A stretch of 64,000 nucleotides of DNA, from positions 186,001-250,000 of the forward strand of contig MU863905.1 in the NCBI GenBank assembly GCA_033296885.1, in the 5' to 3' direction. The notes under the pieces are model-generated. The model had not been told where the DNA came from and did no database searches. It was given only the letters and a program-made list of their open reading frames with translations. Numbering within the stretch: position 1 is the stretch's first letter; each line of letters begins with the position of its first letter. Origin of the DNA: Triangularia verruculosa (lineage: Eukaryota; Ascomycota; Sordariomycetes; Sordariales; Podosporaceae). Positions 51,101 to 61,290 of this stretch are shown piece by piece. Made by a program: the position numbers and the translations under genes.

Positions 51101-51516
51101 ACGAAATGGGCTGTCGCCCCACAATAGTTGGCATTCCTCCTGTGCTGGGATCCACAGTGTGTTGCTCGTGGAGTGTACTGATGTGTCTCTGGAGTAGGTC
51201 TCTGTTGAGGGTTGAGGTCAGCTTCAGGCTTGGTACAGGACTGACAGGGTGGCCAGATACTTACCGGCGGGAGAAGCCTAGCCCGCAAAATCGGCAGAGA
51301 AATGGTTTGATATTGGTATCTATGGGGTCCCCACGCCGTCAGTATCCTATATCTCTATGCTGCCGACTGGAATAGGATGGACTTACGGTTTGGGATGTGT
51401 CTTTCAAGGTGCTCCTTGCGAGTAAACGCCTTCCCACAGTAAGTACAGAAAACTTTATTTGGGTTGGCTGGATCGGCAGCCCCTTTTTCCTCCAGAATAG
51501 TATTTTCCTGATGCAT
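48166..51516 (-). CDS. CMR1: CMR1/PIG1-type melanin regulator (two C2H2 fingers + Zn2Cys6)
   Basis: Nuclear transcription factor known in several ascomycetes to activate DHN-melanin genes. Four exons on the minus strand, 51516-51387, 51319-51265, 51201-49566 and 49512-48166, give 1055 residues. Introns are 67, 63 and 53 bp with CTGAY branch sites. The splices are decisive for the fingers: finger 1 is C24, C27, H40, H44 and finger 2 is C52, C55, H68, H73. They are followed by a zinc cluster at C96, C99, C106, C112, C115, C122. This double arrangement is the hallmark of the family. A glutamine/histidine repeat lies around 50341-50396. The fungal-specific regulatory domain spans roughly the LEHFLSSYVRSLSVYYP to MLKHAGMLEPQ region and beyond, crossing the third intron. 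The ATG at 51516 is preferred, since the upstream open part is low-complexity. The end is less certain: donor-like GTGAGG and GTAAGG sit right at the stop, so a further small exon is possible. Confidence 0.92.
50341..50396 (-). repeat. Trinucleotide-type repeat coding for a Q/H tract in CMR1
   Basis: A 9-bp unit (TGCTGCTGA on the plus strand) repeats about five times and encodes QHQ-QHQ-QHQ in the CMR1 linker, between the zinc domains and the regulatory domain. Such tracts vary in length between strains and do not break the frame. Confidence 0.85.
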
Positions 51517-54500
51517 CGTACTGAGTGATGCCCACTGCTGGTGACACCCCCGGGTGAAAGGTTCAGGTTCACTGCTGTGAGTAGTGCTGTGTGTGTGTAT
51601 CGAGAGCGGGTGGATGGTGACGAGTTGCTGACGCCCCTCTGATCTTGTTCGACGATGGGAGTGAAGGAGGAGGAACAACAGAGACTGGAAACTCGCAGCA
51701 GAACAAAGGGCCGAGACCCGTGGCAACCTGAGCAAGGGCAGGAGAGCTTAAAGCATATGCAGGTGGTACCGATCTTGGTCGTTGCTTCCTCCTGCAACGG
51801 GGGAGATCGGAGTTTCTTCTTCGGGCGGGGAGTTTAGGTGAGGAAAGTGTGGTTTGGTGAACCGGATGCTTTGTGAAATACGTATAGATTTGCAAGACAC
51901 CCTTCATCGCCCATACAGTCAACATGCGGGGGAAGCTGAGCTCATAGGGTCGTGGAGGTACAAGAGAGGAAGCGACATGGTTTGTGGTTTATGGGAAAAG
52001 GCAGGGTAGGGGTGGGTAGGGGGTGGGTAGGATGCGTTCAACGGCAGGTAAGACCTCGTAGGTACATCTCTTCTTGGCAAGACGAGAACTTTGTGTTCAG
52101 TCTCCATCCGACGTGCTGCTCATCCAAGGTACCAAAAGACGAGGTACCTTGATGACCAGCTCTCGTGCCGGCACGATGGCTACGGCTTGGGCGCCCAAGG
52201 AAGAGAGATGGGCGGCTGGGTTGGTACCAATGGAGCTGGATCCGCTATAGTGCAAAGTGAAAATTGTAGAGAACACGACCGTGTGAGCCACTAGCTCAAG
52301 TTGAAAGATTTCTGCAACGCGGCGGGCGCGAGAGCCTTGGACGAAACTCATGCAGTGTAGACTCAACCTGAGGAGCGGTCTGAACGCGGGCACCTCTCGC
52401 GTTTGCTGACCAGAGACAGCTTCCGGGACACAAGACTGAAGGAAGGGGTCAGAGACAGTGATACCACGGCGCCACAGCACCGACAATGTACAATACACAC
52501 TGCAATCCCAAGGGAGTGAAACCTGCCATGCTGGCAACACAGCACCGGCTTTTGATCTTCAATGTACACATGCGAGGACTCCCTGGAGTCCCAGAAGAAG
52601 ATGAGAGGCTGCAGCGCGAACCGGCCTGTTGGCCAGCGGGCTGAGATTGTACAATCTGGCAAGTATCACGGGACAGTAGCTGTGAGTGCAACAGTGCGAA
52701 GTAAACACGCGGGGCTCTCGAGGGAGGGGTTTGACCTGAAAACTAGTGTAATGGGTTCCATGGACGAAGGACAAGGCCCGCACCGGGTCCCGGAAACTCT
52801 TTCTCGATACTGAATCGTCGTTGTCATCTCTCGGCTGTTCGGGCGAGTTCATGTTTGATGAGAGGGCTTGAGCCAGTCCTGTGGATGAGGTGGCTGTCTC
52901 TCAGGCACAATTCGGCGCCGGTGTGAGTAGAGGGTGGGTGAGGCGGCGGGAGATGGAGCCAACACCAATTTGCCATTCCCCAACCTCGATGGGAGTGGAT
53001 GCTAAGCGCATGCAAGGTTCGGTGTTGTATCAACCCAGTTCATCGGCATTTGATACGGTCACGCCATGAGTTGGAGCTGGCAGCCGCTCCATTTGGCTGC
53101 TAAACGCGGCCCAGCGCGGCTAGACCACCCCCCCCCCCCTTCTGGCCACGGTCACAATTCCCGTTCATAACACCCTGCATCTGCCTGCATATATTATGCC
53201 CGACTGGGAAAGTTGTTCTCATACCCGCTATCCACCACGGCCAGGGATTCTTGCAACGCTGCCCTCGTGGGCAAAGAGACGGTCCGCCATTGCCATCTCA
53301 GCGGGCTCGTCCCAACAACCTACCTACCTAGAGGAAGCACATGCGGGCACGAGTCATTGTGCATTTAAGTTTGGCTGCCTGCTCGGAGGGTCTTATCAGC
53401 CCCTGTGCCTGACAGCCAAGCCGGGCCGGCGGTACCACCGAACTGGTTGATAACTGATGTCAAGATTGTTTGCCGAGTCTTGCAACCCCTTCTTGACAAA
53501 TACAGCTTGATCGGGAGCCAGGGAGGAAGGCTCGGTTCTGCGGCACACAGACGGCTTGATATGGAAATATCAATCTTTGGGAACTTTGTATAGTATGGAG
53601 CAATCCATCGATACCCCTCATCCCGCAACCTGGTTTAGTTCCTGCGACAGGTAATGGAAATTGATGAAGCCCTCAATATTGCCGGCCTCGATGTACTGAG
53701 GAATATTGCACGACTGGAACCAAGCTTTTCGCGAACAAGCCTTGTCCCTGGGCTGATCAACGAAACCCCACCGCCGAGAGCTCCACTAAGTCACCCTGCG
53801 TTAGGCTGACCCAACCCCCCTGGTGAATCTGGGGTTGACCCCTGGCCTCGTTGTCAGGGTTGGCTGGGACTACCCCCAAGATATCCTACCCGACCACCGC
53901 TTCCAACATCACCACCTGACGTAAACAGAATGCTGAGGCGTAGAAGATGCAGGCAGCTCCTCTTTCTTAGATGCCAGCTGATGTCTCAAGAAAGGCAGCG
54001 TCCCTCCTCCAGGGCTAGAGTCAAGACCAGGGTCAGGGCAAGACGATCATGTTGTGCAAGCCCGCGTAGAACTTCGTTTCCGCACATGCGGGAAATTCCT
54101 GAGCCATCTGATTCACAGGCCCCAATTACGAGCAGATTGCAAACCCGCTAAAAATAAGCTTGTTGGTACACTCTTAGTTCCCGGGCGTTGGCGCGGCTGG
54201 TGATGGCAAAGTGGTCGCTTGATAGGCTGATTGGAACTGCTTGAGAAGGCATTGGTCCCATATGTCACCCGATGCATGAAACTGGGTGAGTAACTCGGCC
54301 CATGTGAGTGAACGTGGGGTTCTCTTCGGAGGTGCCAAGAATATGCTTTTGCACAACAAACGCCATCAAGCCCGACCTGTCACCAAGCCGCGCCACGGCT
54401 TCCATCACCGAGCCAATGGGGGTCCGCCATTGTCCTGAAAGATTTCCAAATGTGGACAGTCTTCGCAGGGCTTTGCAGGGCCCATGGCTCCTGTATATCT

Positions 54501-57500
54501 TTGCTTTCAACAGCACCACGGCAAGCACATTTCTGGATGGCGCCGCTGAGTTGTTAGCGACCTGATGTGGCTCCGTCATGAGAAGACGCCGAGCGGGGCC
54601 CGACACGGCCTGCCCCCCGCGTTTGGTGGTGGTATCGGCGCCTGGCGGGGCGATCTCTCGCCATCTCTCGTCACGGTGCTGACGGCGTGCGTGTAGGTGA
54701 GCGCAATCGATGATAGGGCTGACTCGTCTGCTCGGGACCGCCGGCTGGAGGATCGCCCGAAAGGGAGAAGGGGCGGTGACGGTGGGTGCTGGCGTGACAA
54801 ACCGTTCGAATTTTATCTTCCCCAACAGTTGACGAAAGATGGCTGAGAGCACCATGGTTTTCTTATTCAAGGCTTGATAGGCTTGATAGGCTTGATGGGT
54901 AGAGGTGCTCCCATGATCGGTGAGTAAGGGAGAGAGGGCTCACCGTCCCCGTGCGCCAGGCCGGCCGGCAGCTGACATATCAAAAACTTGGCTCTGCTGG
55001 TCTGAGACATCCGGAAGCTTTTGAGTGGTCCATAGATCTAGGCCTGTCTCTAATGTCTTGAATGTCCCGAGGGATGCTCTCGAACTCGAGGTCTCAGTGC
55101 GGGAGCGGCGTTTATCTTGCGACTATCAGTGAGTGGCCGAGTCTCGGGCAGAAGCTCGAAATCGTTGGCTGTGAGTTGAAATTGTTAGCCTGGTGATCCT
55201 GATGATCCGGTCTGTGTGTTTATGGTAGGAGAGACTCACCCGAGGACCTCGAGATTATCAAGTTAGCAAACTGGAGATCGGACCTTCAAAGCTCCTGCAG
55301 TCCAATAGGTGGATGGCAACCTGCCACAGCGTCCTACCCACCTCTAGAGAAGGAAGCTGCGAAGGGGGGGTATTCGAGAACACGTCAGAGTGCAGGTGTG
55401 AGTTACACCATGTCAAAAGCTGAACCTAAGCCCACCCCGTACTGCAGCAACTCCCGATAGACAAGACATACACGGATGCTGTCTGGCAGAGATATCAGGA
55501 CAGCACCCGACATGGCTAGAAACCGTTGCAGTGTTAGAAACCCCCAACGGTTTTTATCGTCCGCTATGGTGCAGCCGATTGGCTGGGTCCATGTCATATT
55601 GGGAGATCTCTCTGATCTAACGTCGTAACCACCCTGCGGGAGATCGTCTTGGCTCTGGGGTGTGTGTTGAGATGCTCATAGAGGTGAGTTTCATCGAAGT
55701 AGTTGCAAGTTGAATGGTCGAGAAAAGCATAGGCCTTGGCTTCGGCGGTTTTGTCGTGGCGGGTAGGTAGGCTGATTGGACAGACCGAGCATATCGTTTG
55801 CCGGCTGATCTCGGGCATGGCTCACCACCGAGAGCTATTGACCGAGACGCGCAGGCTGATTTCTGTCTGCCGACAAAACATCAACTGTCAAGTGCCAACC
55901 GGTGTGTACAAGAGTTTTTCTTTTATCTATGTCCGGATCATCCCTTGCGGACTTCCAGCGGTTTGCGTTGCGGAGGTCCACAGGTTGTTGCAAGTTGTGT
56001 CTGAAGTTGTGGATCGGCCAAAGCCGGTTCCGTTAGCCATCTTGTGCTCCTCCGATTTGACACTTGAGGTTGGCTTTTCTCGGAGAAACCCCAACGAAGC
56101 CTTATTTTAAACCGTTGGAATTTCTTTCTTCGAAGTCAGACTTGGGCTGGGTATTCTGTGCGGCGCTGTGAGCCTTTAACTGAGCAAAAGATTGGAACGC
56201 TTTGTCCACCAGATCAAAGGGCAAAGGAATTGGAGATACAATCAACATGGCCAGGTCCCGTCCAATACTTGTCAAGCATTGCTTCGGCGCCGGACACTAA
56301 TGGTTATGCTTCTAGAATGAATCGAGAGACGCTCAAAAAGTGCCCCACTCTTCCTGGCGCAACCACCAGTGCCGGACGAAATGTTGCATTTTTTTTAGTT
56401 TATTCATGGCCCTATCCTCTCGTCTAACGGCCCGTTTGCTCGAGGCAAAGAGACGGCTCGGTGCCGAGATATACCAAAGGGCATATCGCTCGCAGGCCGG
56501 ACATGCGATACCTACTGCTCGGACAAAAGCTAGCTCGTGTGGAAAATCCGTACGAGAAAGAGGCGTGATGATGGCGCCGATCCGAATCGGTCATCGATGG
56601 GGGAGAAGCGAAGCCTCCCGGAAGACATCTTTTTCACTTTGTGCCGTTGACGGTCATGTTTCCATGTGAGCTGCCAACTTTCTGTCCCAACTGTACGAAA
56701 GCGGTTGGGATTGTTGCCGTAACCAACATGTTTCTTAGAATAAGGATGTACGGCGGGCTTGGCTGTCAGGTTATGGGTAGCATCAACCTGCCTTCTTCCC
56801 TGTCGCAAGGGTTTTTCAACCGTCTTTCATATGAATGTTACGTAGCTTTGCCCTTCGCATTAGAATATGGTCTTGAAGATATGGGAAATACAGTTGTATT
56901 GACCACAAGTGTTCAGACGTATACCTACCCAACGCTCTCCAGTGTCAGGAGACATCACAGCCTGCTCAGACAGGCAGCTTGTGGAGGAAGCTCTTGACAT
57001 ATCTGACGTCTTTGACATGTGTCAGACATACGGATTCCCCGTATTCCGTCCCAAGGGAGAAGGAGAGACATGCTTTTGCTTACCTCCGGTGGTGCCCCTG
57101 AGAAGTCCGAAGATGGGGACATATCGCGGAGGACGGAGGGGGAAACAGCGAACGAATATCGAGTCATTGGGTTTCCGGTCTCGTTCGGCGAGGTCTTCAT
57201 TTCCTGAACACTGTCGATGATGAGAAGCGAATATGGTTACAGCTGCAAGACGCCGGTCAACGGGCAGAGAATTTATTAATCGTTCTGGGTACCTACGACA
57301 CGCAGTCGCAGTACCGGCCGTAAGGCCTGGGCAAATACCTATGTGACGTGGGTAAGTACATTTTCCATCTCTCTTTGCTCATCATGTCCTTTGTCCTTCA
57401 TGATACGTTACATGAACTATAGATTTTGGCTGGCTGTATAGTGTTTTGCTTCGCCATACGTTGCCTCGAGGCTCGTTTGTGTGTCGTTCATTTCTGTGTG

Positions 57501-58139
57501 GTCACCATGCACGTCGTTTCGTCCCGTCTTTGTATGCCGCAGACGACACGACAGACACGGAATAAAAAGTCGGCGGCTGAAAGAACCGACGACCGATGCC
57601 GCGAAAGAGCGAGCAACGTGGAAAACGATATTATGGATCACCGCCGGCGCCGGAGAAAAAAAACGAGGGGTTGAAATTCTCTACAAGTTGTAAAACGACA
57701 ACCAGATCTTACGATACTGCCGAAGTTCAAAAACCTCCTGCTGTACAACCCACAAAGACTGTGCCTTCTCAACGCCACTGCCGTATCGTGCGGATGCTTT
57801 TATGGGCATAAGCAACGATGTCAACTTACCTATCATTGGATAAATGCCAGCACCAGTCGAGAAGACACGAGAACGAAATGGGATATCTGTGGGTAGGTAG
57901 GACGGGAGGGTGGCAGACATGGCATGACATCTGACAGAAACCGGAAGAAACCACAAGTTTCACTTGACAGACAGGTGTCAGATGGAAACAGGATGGGGGA
58001 AAGGAGAGGGCTCGTGACGCCACACCACTCGCATTCAAACCCGCACCCGGCTGGTTAAGGTACGCGTAAGTACGCATATCACACCCCCTCTTCCTCCCTC
58101 GTGGCTTGCCCCCCCCGATTTCGCATTGGGTGGGTGGAA
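51517..58139. other. Upstream region of CMR1
   Basis: The first part, 51517 to about 52200, is presumably the CMR1 leader and promoter; the leader strand is CT-rich near 51600-51740. No other gene is supported. Frames up to 201 codons (54265-54870 on -) lack motifs. A C12 tract lies at 53128-53139. A short ATAGGCTTG tandem repeat (about three units) lies near 54867-54897. Confidence 0.55.
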
Positions 58140-58146
58140 TATAAAG
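58140..58146 (+). promoter_or_regulatory. TATAAAG box with inverted CCAAT nearby
   Basis: TATAAAG is preceded by ATTGG (an inverted CCAAT) at about 58125 and followed by a strongly pyrimidine-rich stretch (58147-58215) and an A/C-rich leader-like sequence with ACAACAACTCAGCC. This is a textbook ascomycete core promoter reading right. The first ATGs downstream open only very short frames (8 to about 36 codons), so if transcribed the product is a short peptide or a non-coding RNA. Confidence 0.35.
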
Positions 58147-58541
58147 CCTCCTATTCTCCCCTATGTCTCCCCGGAGCTCCCACTTACCCCCCTTCCTTGA
58201 ATTTCTTCTTCAGTTATCATTCAGCACGACAACAACTCAGCCACCACTGAACAGACATCTATGCTCTTCATTTGGTTAGCTTCATGAGATGGACATCGAC
58301 AGTTGATCAGTACTGGAGCAATACATCGATGCAGGACGCCTACTCCGGTCCTGACACAAGACCAAGATGGAGGTATCACCAATATCAGGGATAGAAGGAT
58401 GAGATGAGATGTCTTTGGGTGCCCACCAATCTCGACTTTGACGACATCCACGACGACAATGATGATGACGAATAACCCCACCATCTCTTAGCATGCTGCC
58501 ATCCATTACGAGGGCAAGGAAACAAAGAGGAGGGACCCTGT

Positions 58542-58769
58542 TTAGAAGGGGAAGGAAAGATCAACAGCAATTGCAGCTATCAACCGGATGAGCGTTCGAG
58601 CTGGATACATGTCAACAAGGGGTACTTGTGCCGTCGGACTACCAAGAGGAAAAAGGGTGGATAAGGCGGCTTGTAACTGGGAAGAGGATCAAGAGGTGGA
58701 AATGAGGTGGTATGGGAGGTCTGACTATGAGGGCTGGACAAGAGGATCGCGACTCACCAGGAAGAACAT
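58542..58769 (-). CDS. Possible small two-exon gene, 48-residue hydrophobic peptide
   Basis: A model from sequence signals only. A consensus TATAAAA box on the minus strand (58914-58908) is followed by an A/C-rich leader and the ATG at 58769. A 12-base first exon (58769-58758) meets a strong GTGAGT donor. An 81-bp intron ends in TTCCCAG at 58677, and exon 58676-58542 closes with TAA. The product would begin MFFLLQAALSTLFPL and contain a second hydrophobic patch (LIRLIAAIAVDL), so it could be a small membrane or secreted peptide. I recognise no family. The branch site is weak, and an alternative acceptor at 58538 would give a different short product. Transcript evidence would be decisive. Confidence 0.25.
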
Positions 58770-58907
58770 GATATGCGTCGATGAAATGAGAGGGCTTATG
58801 ATAGGGCTTCACGAGTCGACGACGACGACGGCAACCACGACAGTCTCTATGATTGAGATCGGGTGGACTTTGTGTGGTGGGCTCTGAGTGAGCAGGACAA
58901 TAAGAGG

Positions 58908-58914
58908 TTTTATA
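58908..58914 (-). promoter_or_regulatory. TATAAAA box of the putative small gene
   Basis: TATAAAA on the minus strand is about 140 bp before the ATG at 58769. A CCACACAAAGTCCACCC-type leader lies in between, and upstream sequence on that strand is pyrimidine-rich (CTTCCTTCAG, CTCTTACTTCCC). It faces the plus-strand TATA box at 58140, so the two would produce overlapping convergent transcripts. Confidence 0.35.
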
Positions 58915-59259
58915 TGGATCAAGAATGAGTGCCAAGCAAGAGCGTTGGGAAGTAAGAGGAACTGAAGGAAGAGCGAGTTGGGTAGGAGGCAGGGAGTGTG
59001 TATAAGAGACCGGGTTAGTTCACGATTGTTCCGAACGAAATATATAGTCTTTTCTCGAATTCGACAGGGCGTGGATCAAGGAGGACAAAAGGGCATGAGA
59101 GTGGCATGAGAAGCAGGGCCAACAGGATCCGTCCGAGATCTCGAACCCGACGAAAACATTACCGATCATCTTCCGACGATCTCGCAGGTGACAGGATTCA
59201 TGAGGAGCTTAAAGCTGTTAAGTGAGGAGGCGGCAAGGTGAAAATGGATAATGACGAAA

Positions 59260-59384
59260 AAGGAGTAATGAGCTAATAGTGAAAAGGAGTAATGGTGTAA
59301 TGGGGCAATGGTATAATGAGGTAATGAGGTAATGAGGTAATGAGGTAATGAGGTAATGGTGTAAAGGGGTAATGGTGTAAAGGG
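59260..59384. repeat. Minisatellite of TAATGAGG-type units
   Basis: Five perfect TAATGAGG units run from 59314 to 59353. They are flanked on both sides by degenerate copies such as TAATGGTG and TAAAGGGG, making about 125 bp of repeat array that ends just before the candidate MITE. Confidence 0.85.
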
Positions 59385-59394
59385 ATGCCCAGCT

Positions 59395-59686
59395 AAAATC
59401 TAGAAGTTTTGGGACCCCCCGACCCACACACGTCCTAGACAAAATAACTAGCACTGCAAAGTAGGCATACAACATTAAAAGATAATTAAAAGGCCTTAAA
59501 AGATAATTAAAAGGTATTCTTTAGAAGATACTCTTAAGGTATTAGAATGAAGAAGGTCATTAAGAAGTGGTGGTTTTAGTAGGTACCTATGGTAATTCTA
59601 GAAAAAAGAAATCTTGAATTTTAGTCAGGGTTAGGGAAATGTATAGCAATTATAGGGGGGGTCCCAAAACTATCGCTCAAAATCTA
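59395..59686. mobile_element. Candidate MITE (about 0.29 kb) with inverted repeats and possible 8-bp target duplication
   Basis: A 16-bp sequence, AGTTTTGGGACCCCCC at 59405-59420, recurs as its exact reverse complement at 59656-59671. Just outside, the octamer AAAATCTA occurs as a direct repeat at 59395-59402 and 59679-59686, which could be a hAT-like target duplication. The interior is AT-rich and non-coding, with a 19-bp direct repeat (TTAAAAGATAATTAAAAGG) at about 59475-59512. The spacing between octamer and inverted repeat differs on the two sides (2 versus 7 bases), so the exact ends are unsure. A Tc1/mariner-type element with TA duplication is an alternative reading. Confidence 0.45.
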
Positions 59687-60090
59687 AGTAAGTCAACGCT
59701 TCTCCTTTCTTGATCAATAAGCAGTAGCAGAACCTACCACCGGAGCAAGCCTCGTTCTCAGGGCGGGAACCTGAATGTATATGACATGGTGCTCGCTGTA
59801 AAAGCGACGCCAGTCAATGCTTTGAAACCCAGACAAATATCAAGTTGGCCCAGGACAATACGGAGGCAAAGTTGTGTGAAAATCATCAAGTTTAAGAAGT
59901 CCAGTCCATGAGCCCATCTGCATGGAAAAGCAAGACAGATAAATACAAACCCATTATTGGCCATTATCCCCAGACCATTACCCGGTCCTTTTCCCACCCA
60001 GAACTAGAAATCAGAAAGCCCATATATCGCAATAATACCGCAGCCGGTGAGAGCCCAGGTCGACAATGAAGGAAAGTGGCGTATCACCCT

Positions 60091-60717
60091 CTACTCGTCA
60101 TCTTCGTCGTCCTCCTCATCCTCTTCTTCCTCACTTGTTACCTCAATGTTGGCCTTCTTGGACTTGTTGGATTCGGCCTTCTGAGCAGACTTGCGGCTGC
60201 TGCCGCCAGTTCCAGCAGGCACATCATCCACCCCAACTCCCTGCGAGCGCAATTCCTCGTTGAGCTGCGGGATAGCCTTGAGGAAGGCCTTGTACTGATC
60301 AATCGAAAGCGAGATACCCTGAAACCCGATCAATATCCTGTGCTTGCGTGGTAAATATGATTACTATATAAAACCCACCTTCTTGCCGGGCCTCAACTCG
60401 CCATCTGGGGCGGTGTAGTATTCCCGCAGATTGACAAGAGTGGCGTTCTTGAACTTTGAAGCACCGACACGGCGATTGTTGCCAAGCTATTTGAACATGT
60501 TAGTTGAGATGAGCTGAAAGTGAAAAGACAAGCGAAAACAGTTATAACTAACCTCCCAGTAGGCGTTGCCCTCACCATCGGTGCCCTTGCCGCCACTCAA
60601 GGCAGCCTTGGGTCGCTCCTGTTTCTGCTTCTGCTTCTTGGCGGGTGCCGTCGTTCTGGGAGTGTCTTCCTCGTCGCTCTCGATCTGGACGCGACCTCGC
60701 TTTCTGAAGGAAGACAT
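60091..60717 (-). CDS. SUB1: Transcriptional coactivator PC4/Sub1
   Basis: Small nuclear single-strand-DNA-binding coactivator of RNA polymerase II. Three exons on the minus strand, 60717-60553, 60486-60379 and 60318-60091, give 166 residues. The introns (66 and 60 bp) both fall in phase 0. The N-terminus MSSFRKRGRV is followed by an acidic/basic stretch (ESDEED, KKQKQKQ). The PC4 domain covers about residues 45-110: AYWE at the end of exon 1, LGNNRRVGASKFKNATLVNLREYY in exon 2 and GISLSIDQYKAFLKAIPQL in exon 3. The tail is lysine-rich and then strongly acidic (runs of E and D before the stop). The ATG at 60717 is preferred over in-frame upstream codons because it matches the family start. 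Head-to-head with the PX gene. Confidence 0.93.
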
Positions 60718-61290
60718 GGTGACGACTGGGATTGTGTGGGGTTTGACAGATGGTAGGCGAGGGACGATACGTGGCAGGTGACAAGTAATATTTCCCCAGC
60801 GCCGCAACGCGAAAGATAAGCGCAGGGACGTGCCTTCGTGCTAGTCTCGACGCGCTTTCACGTGAGAGCCGGTACTTTAACTTTAACTTTAGAGTCCCTT
60901 GGCAGACGCAGCACGGACCTCTCAGCGGACACCGTTCGAGATGTCAGGCGGTCTTGGCCGTCAAAAGTGGATCTCGGAAGGTTGAACTGCTGGGAAAGGC
61001 CCCCTGGTTGATTAAAAATATGGGAAGCTTGGGGCTTGTTTCGTCCTTCAACCGAAATCCGGGGGAGATTGGGATGATCGAAACGCCATCGTTAATGCCT
61101 GCCATTTTCTCAATCTTCAACTAAACGTTATAATCTTTTCCGTCCTTCTCTTGTATTCAGATTGCTTCCACAACAACGGTGCGACAAAGCCCGTACCCCC
61201 TCTAATTTCACCCACCTAATCGTTCGATCCTCCCCCTGCGGTGAGCCGTGTCTCCCGTCGCGTCCGAGACCAATTCTTCAGCAATCCTAT
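60718..61290. promoter_or_regulatory. Divergent promoter region of SUB1 and the PXA-PX gene
   Basis: A 573-bp shared intergenic region. It holds a short direct repeat (CTTTAA units at about 60879-60892) and a CT-rich stretch before the plus-strand start. No obvious single TATA box was identified on either side, as is common for housekeeping genes. Confidence 0.5.

Larger units (their letters stand above)
58915..60090. other. Interval between the putative small gene and SUB1
   Basis: Contains an 8-bp minisatellite and a candidate MITE, both listed separately, and about 400 bp of SUB1 downstream sequence. AT-rich DNA is confined to about 59460-59660, the only clearly AT-rich patch noticed in the window. 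No gene is supported. Confidence 0.6.
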
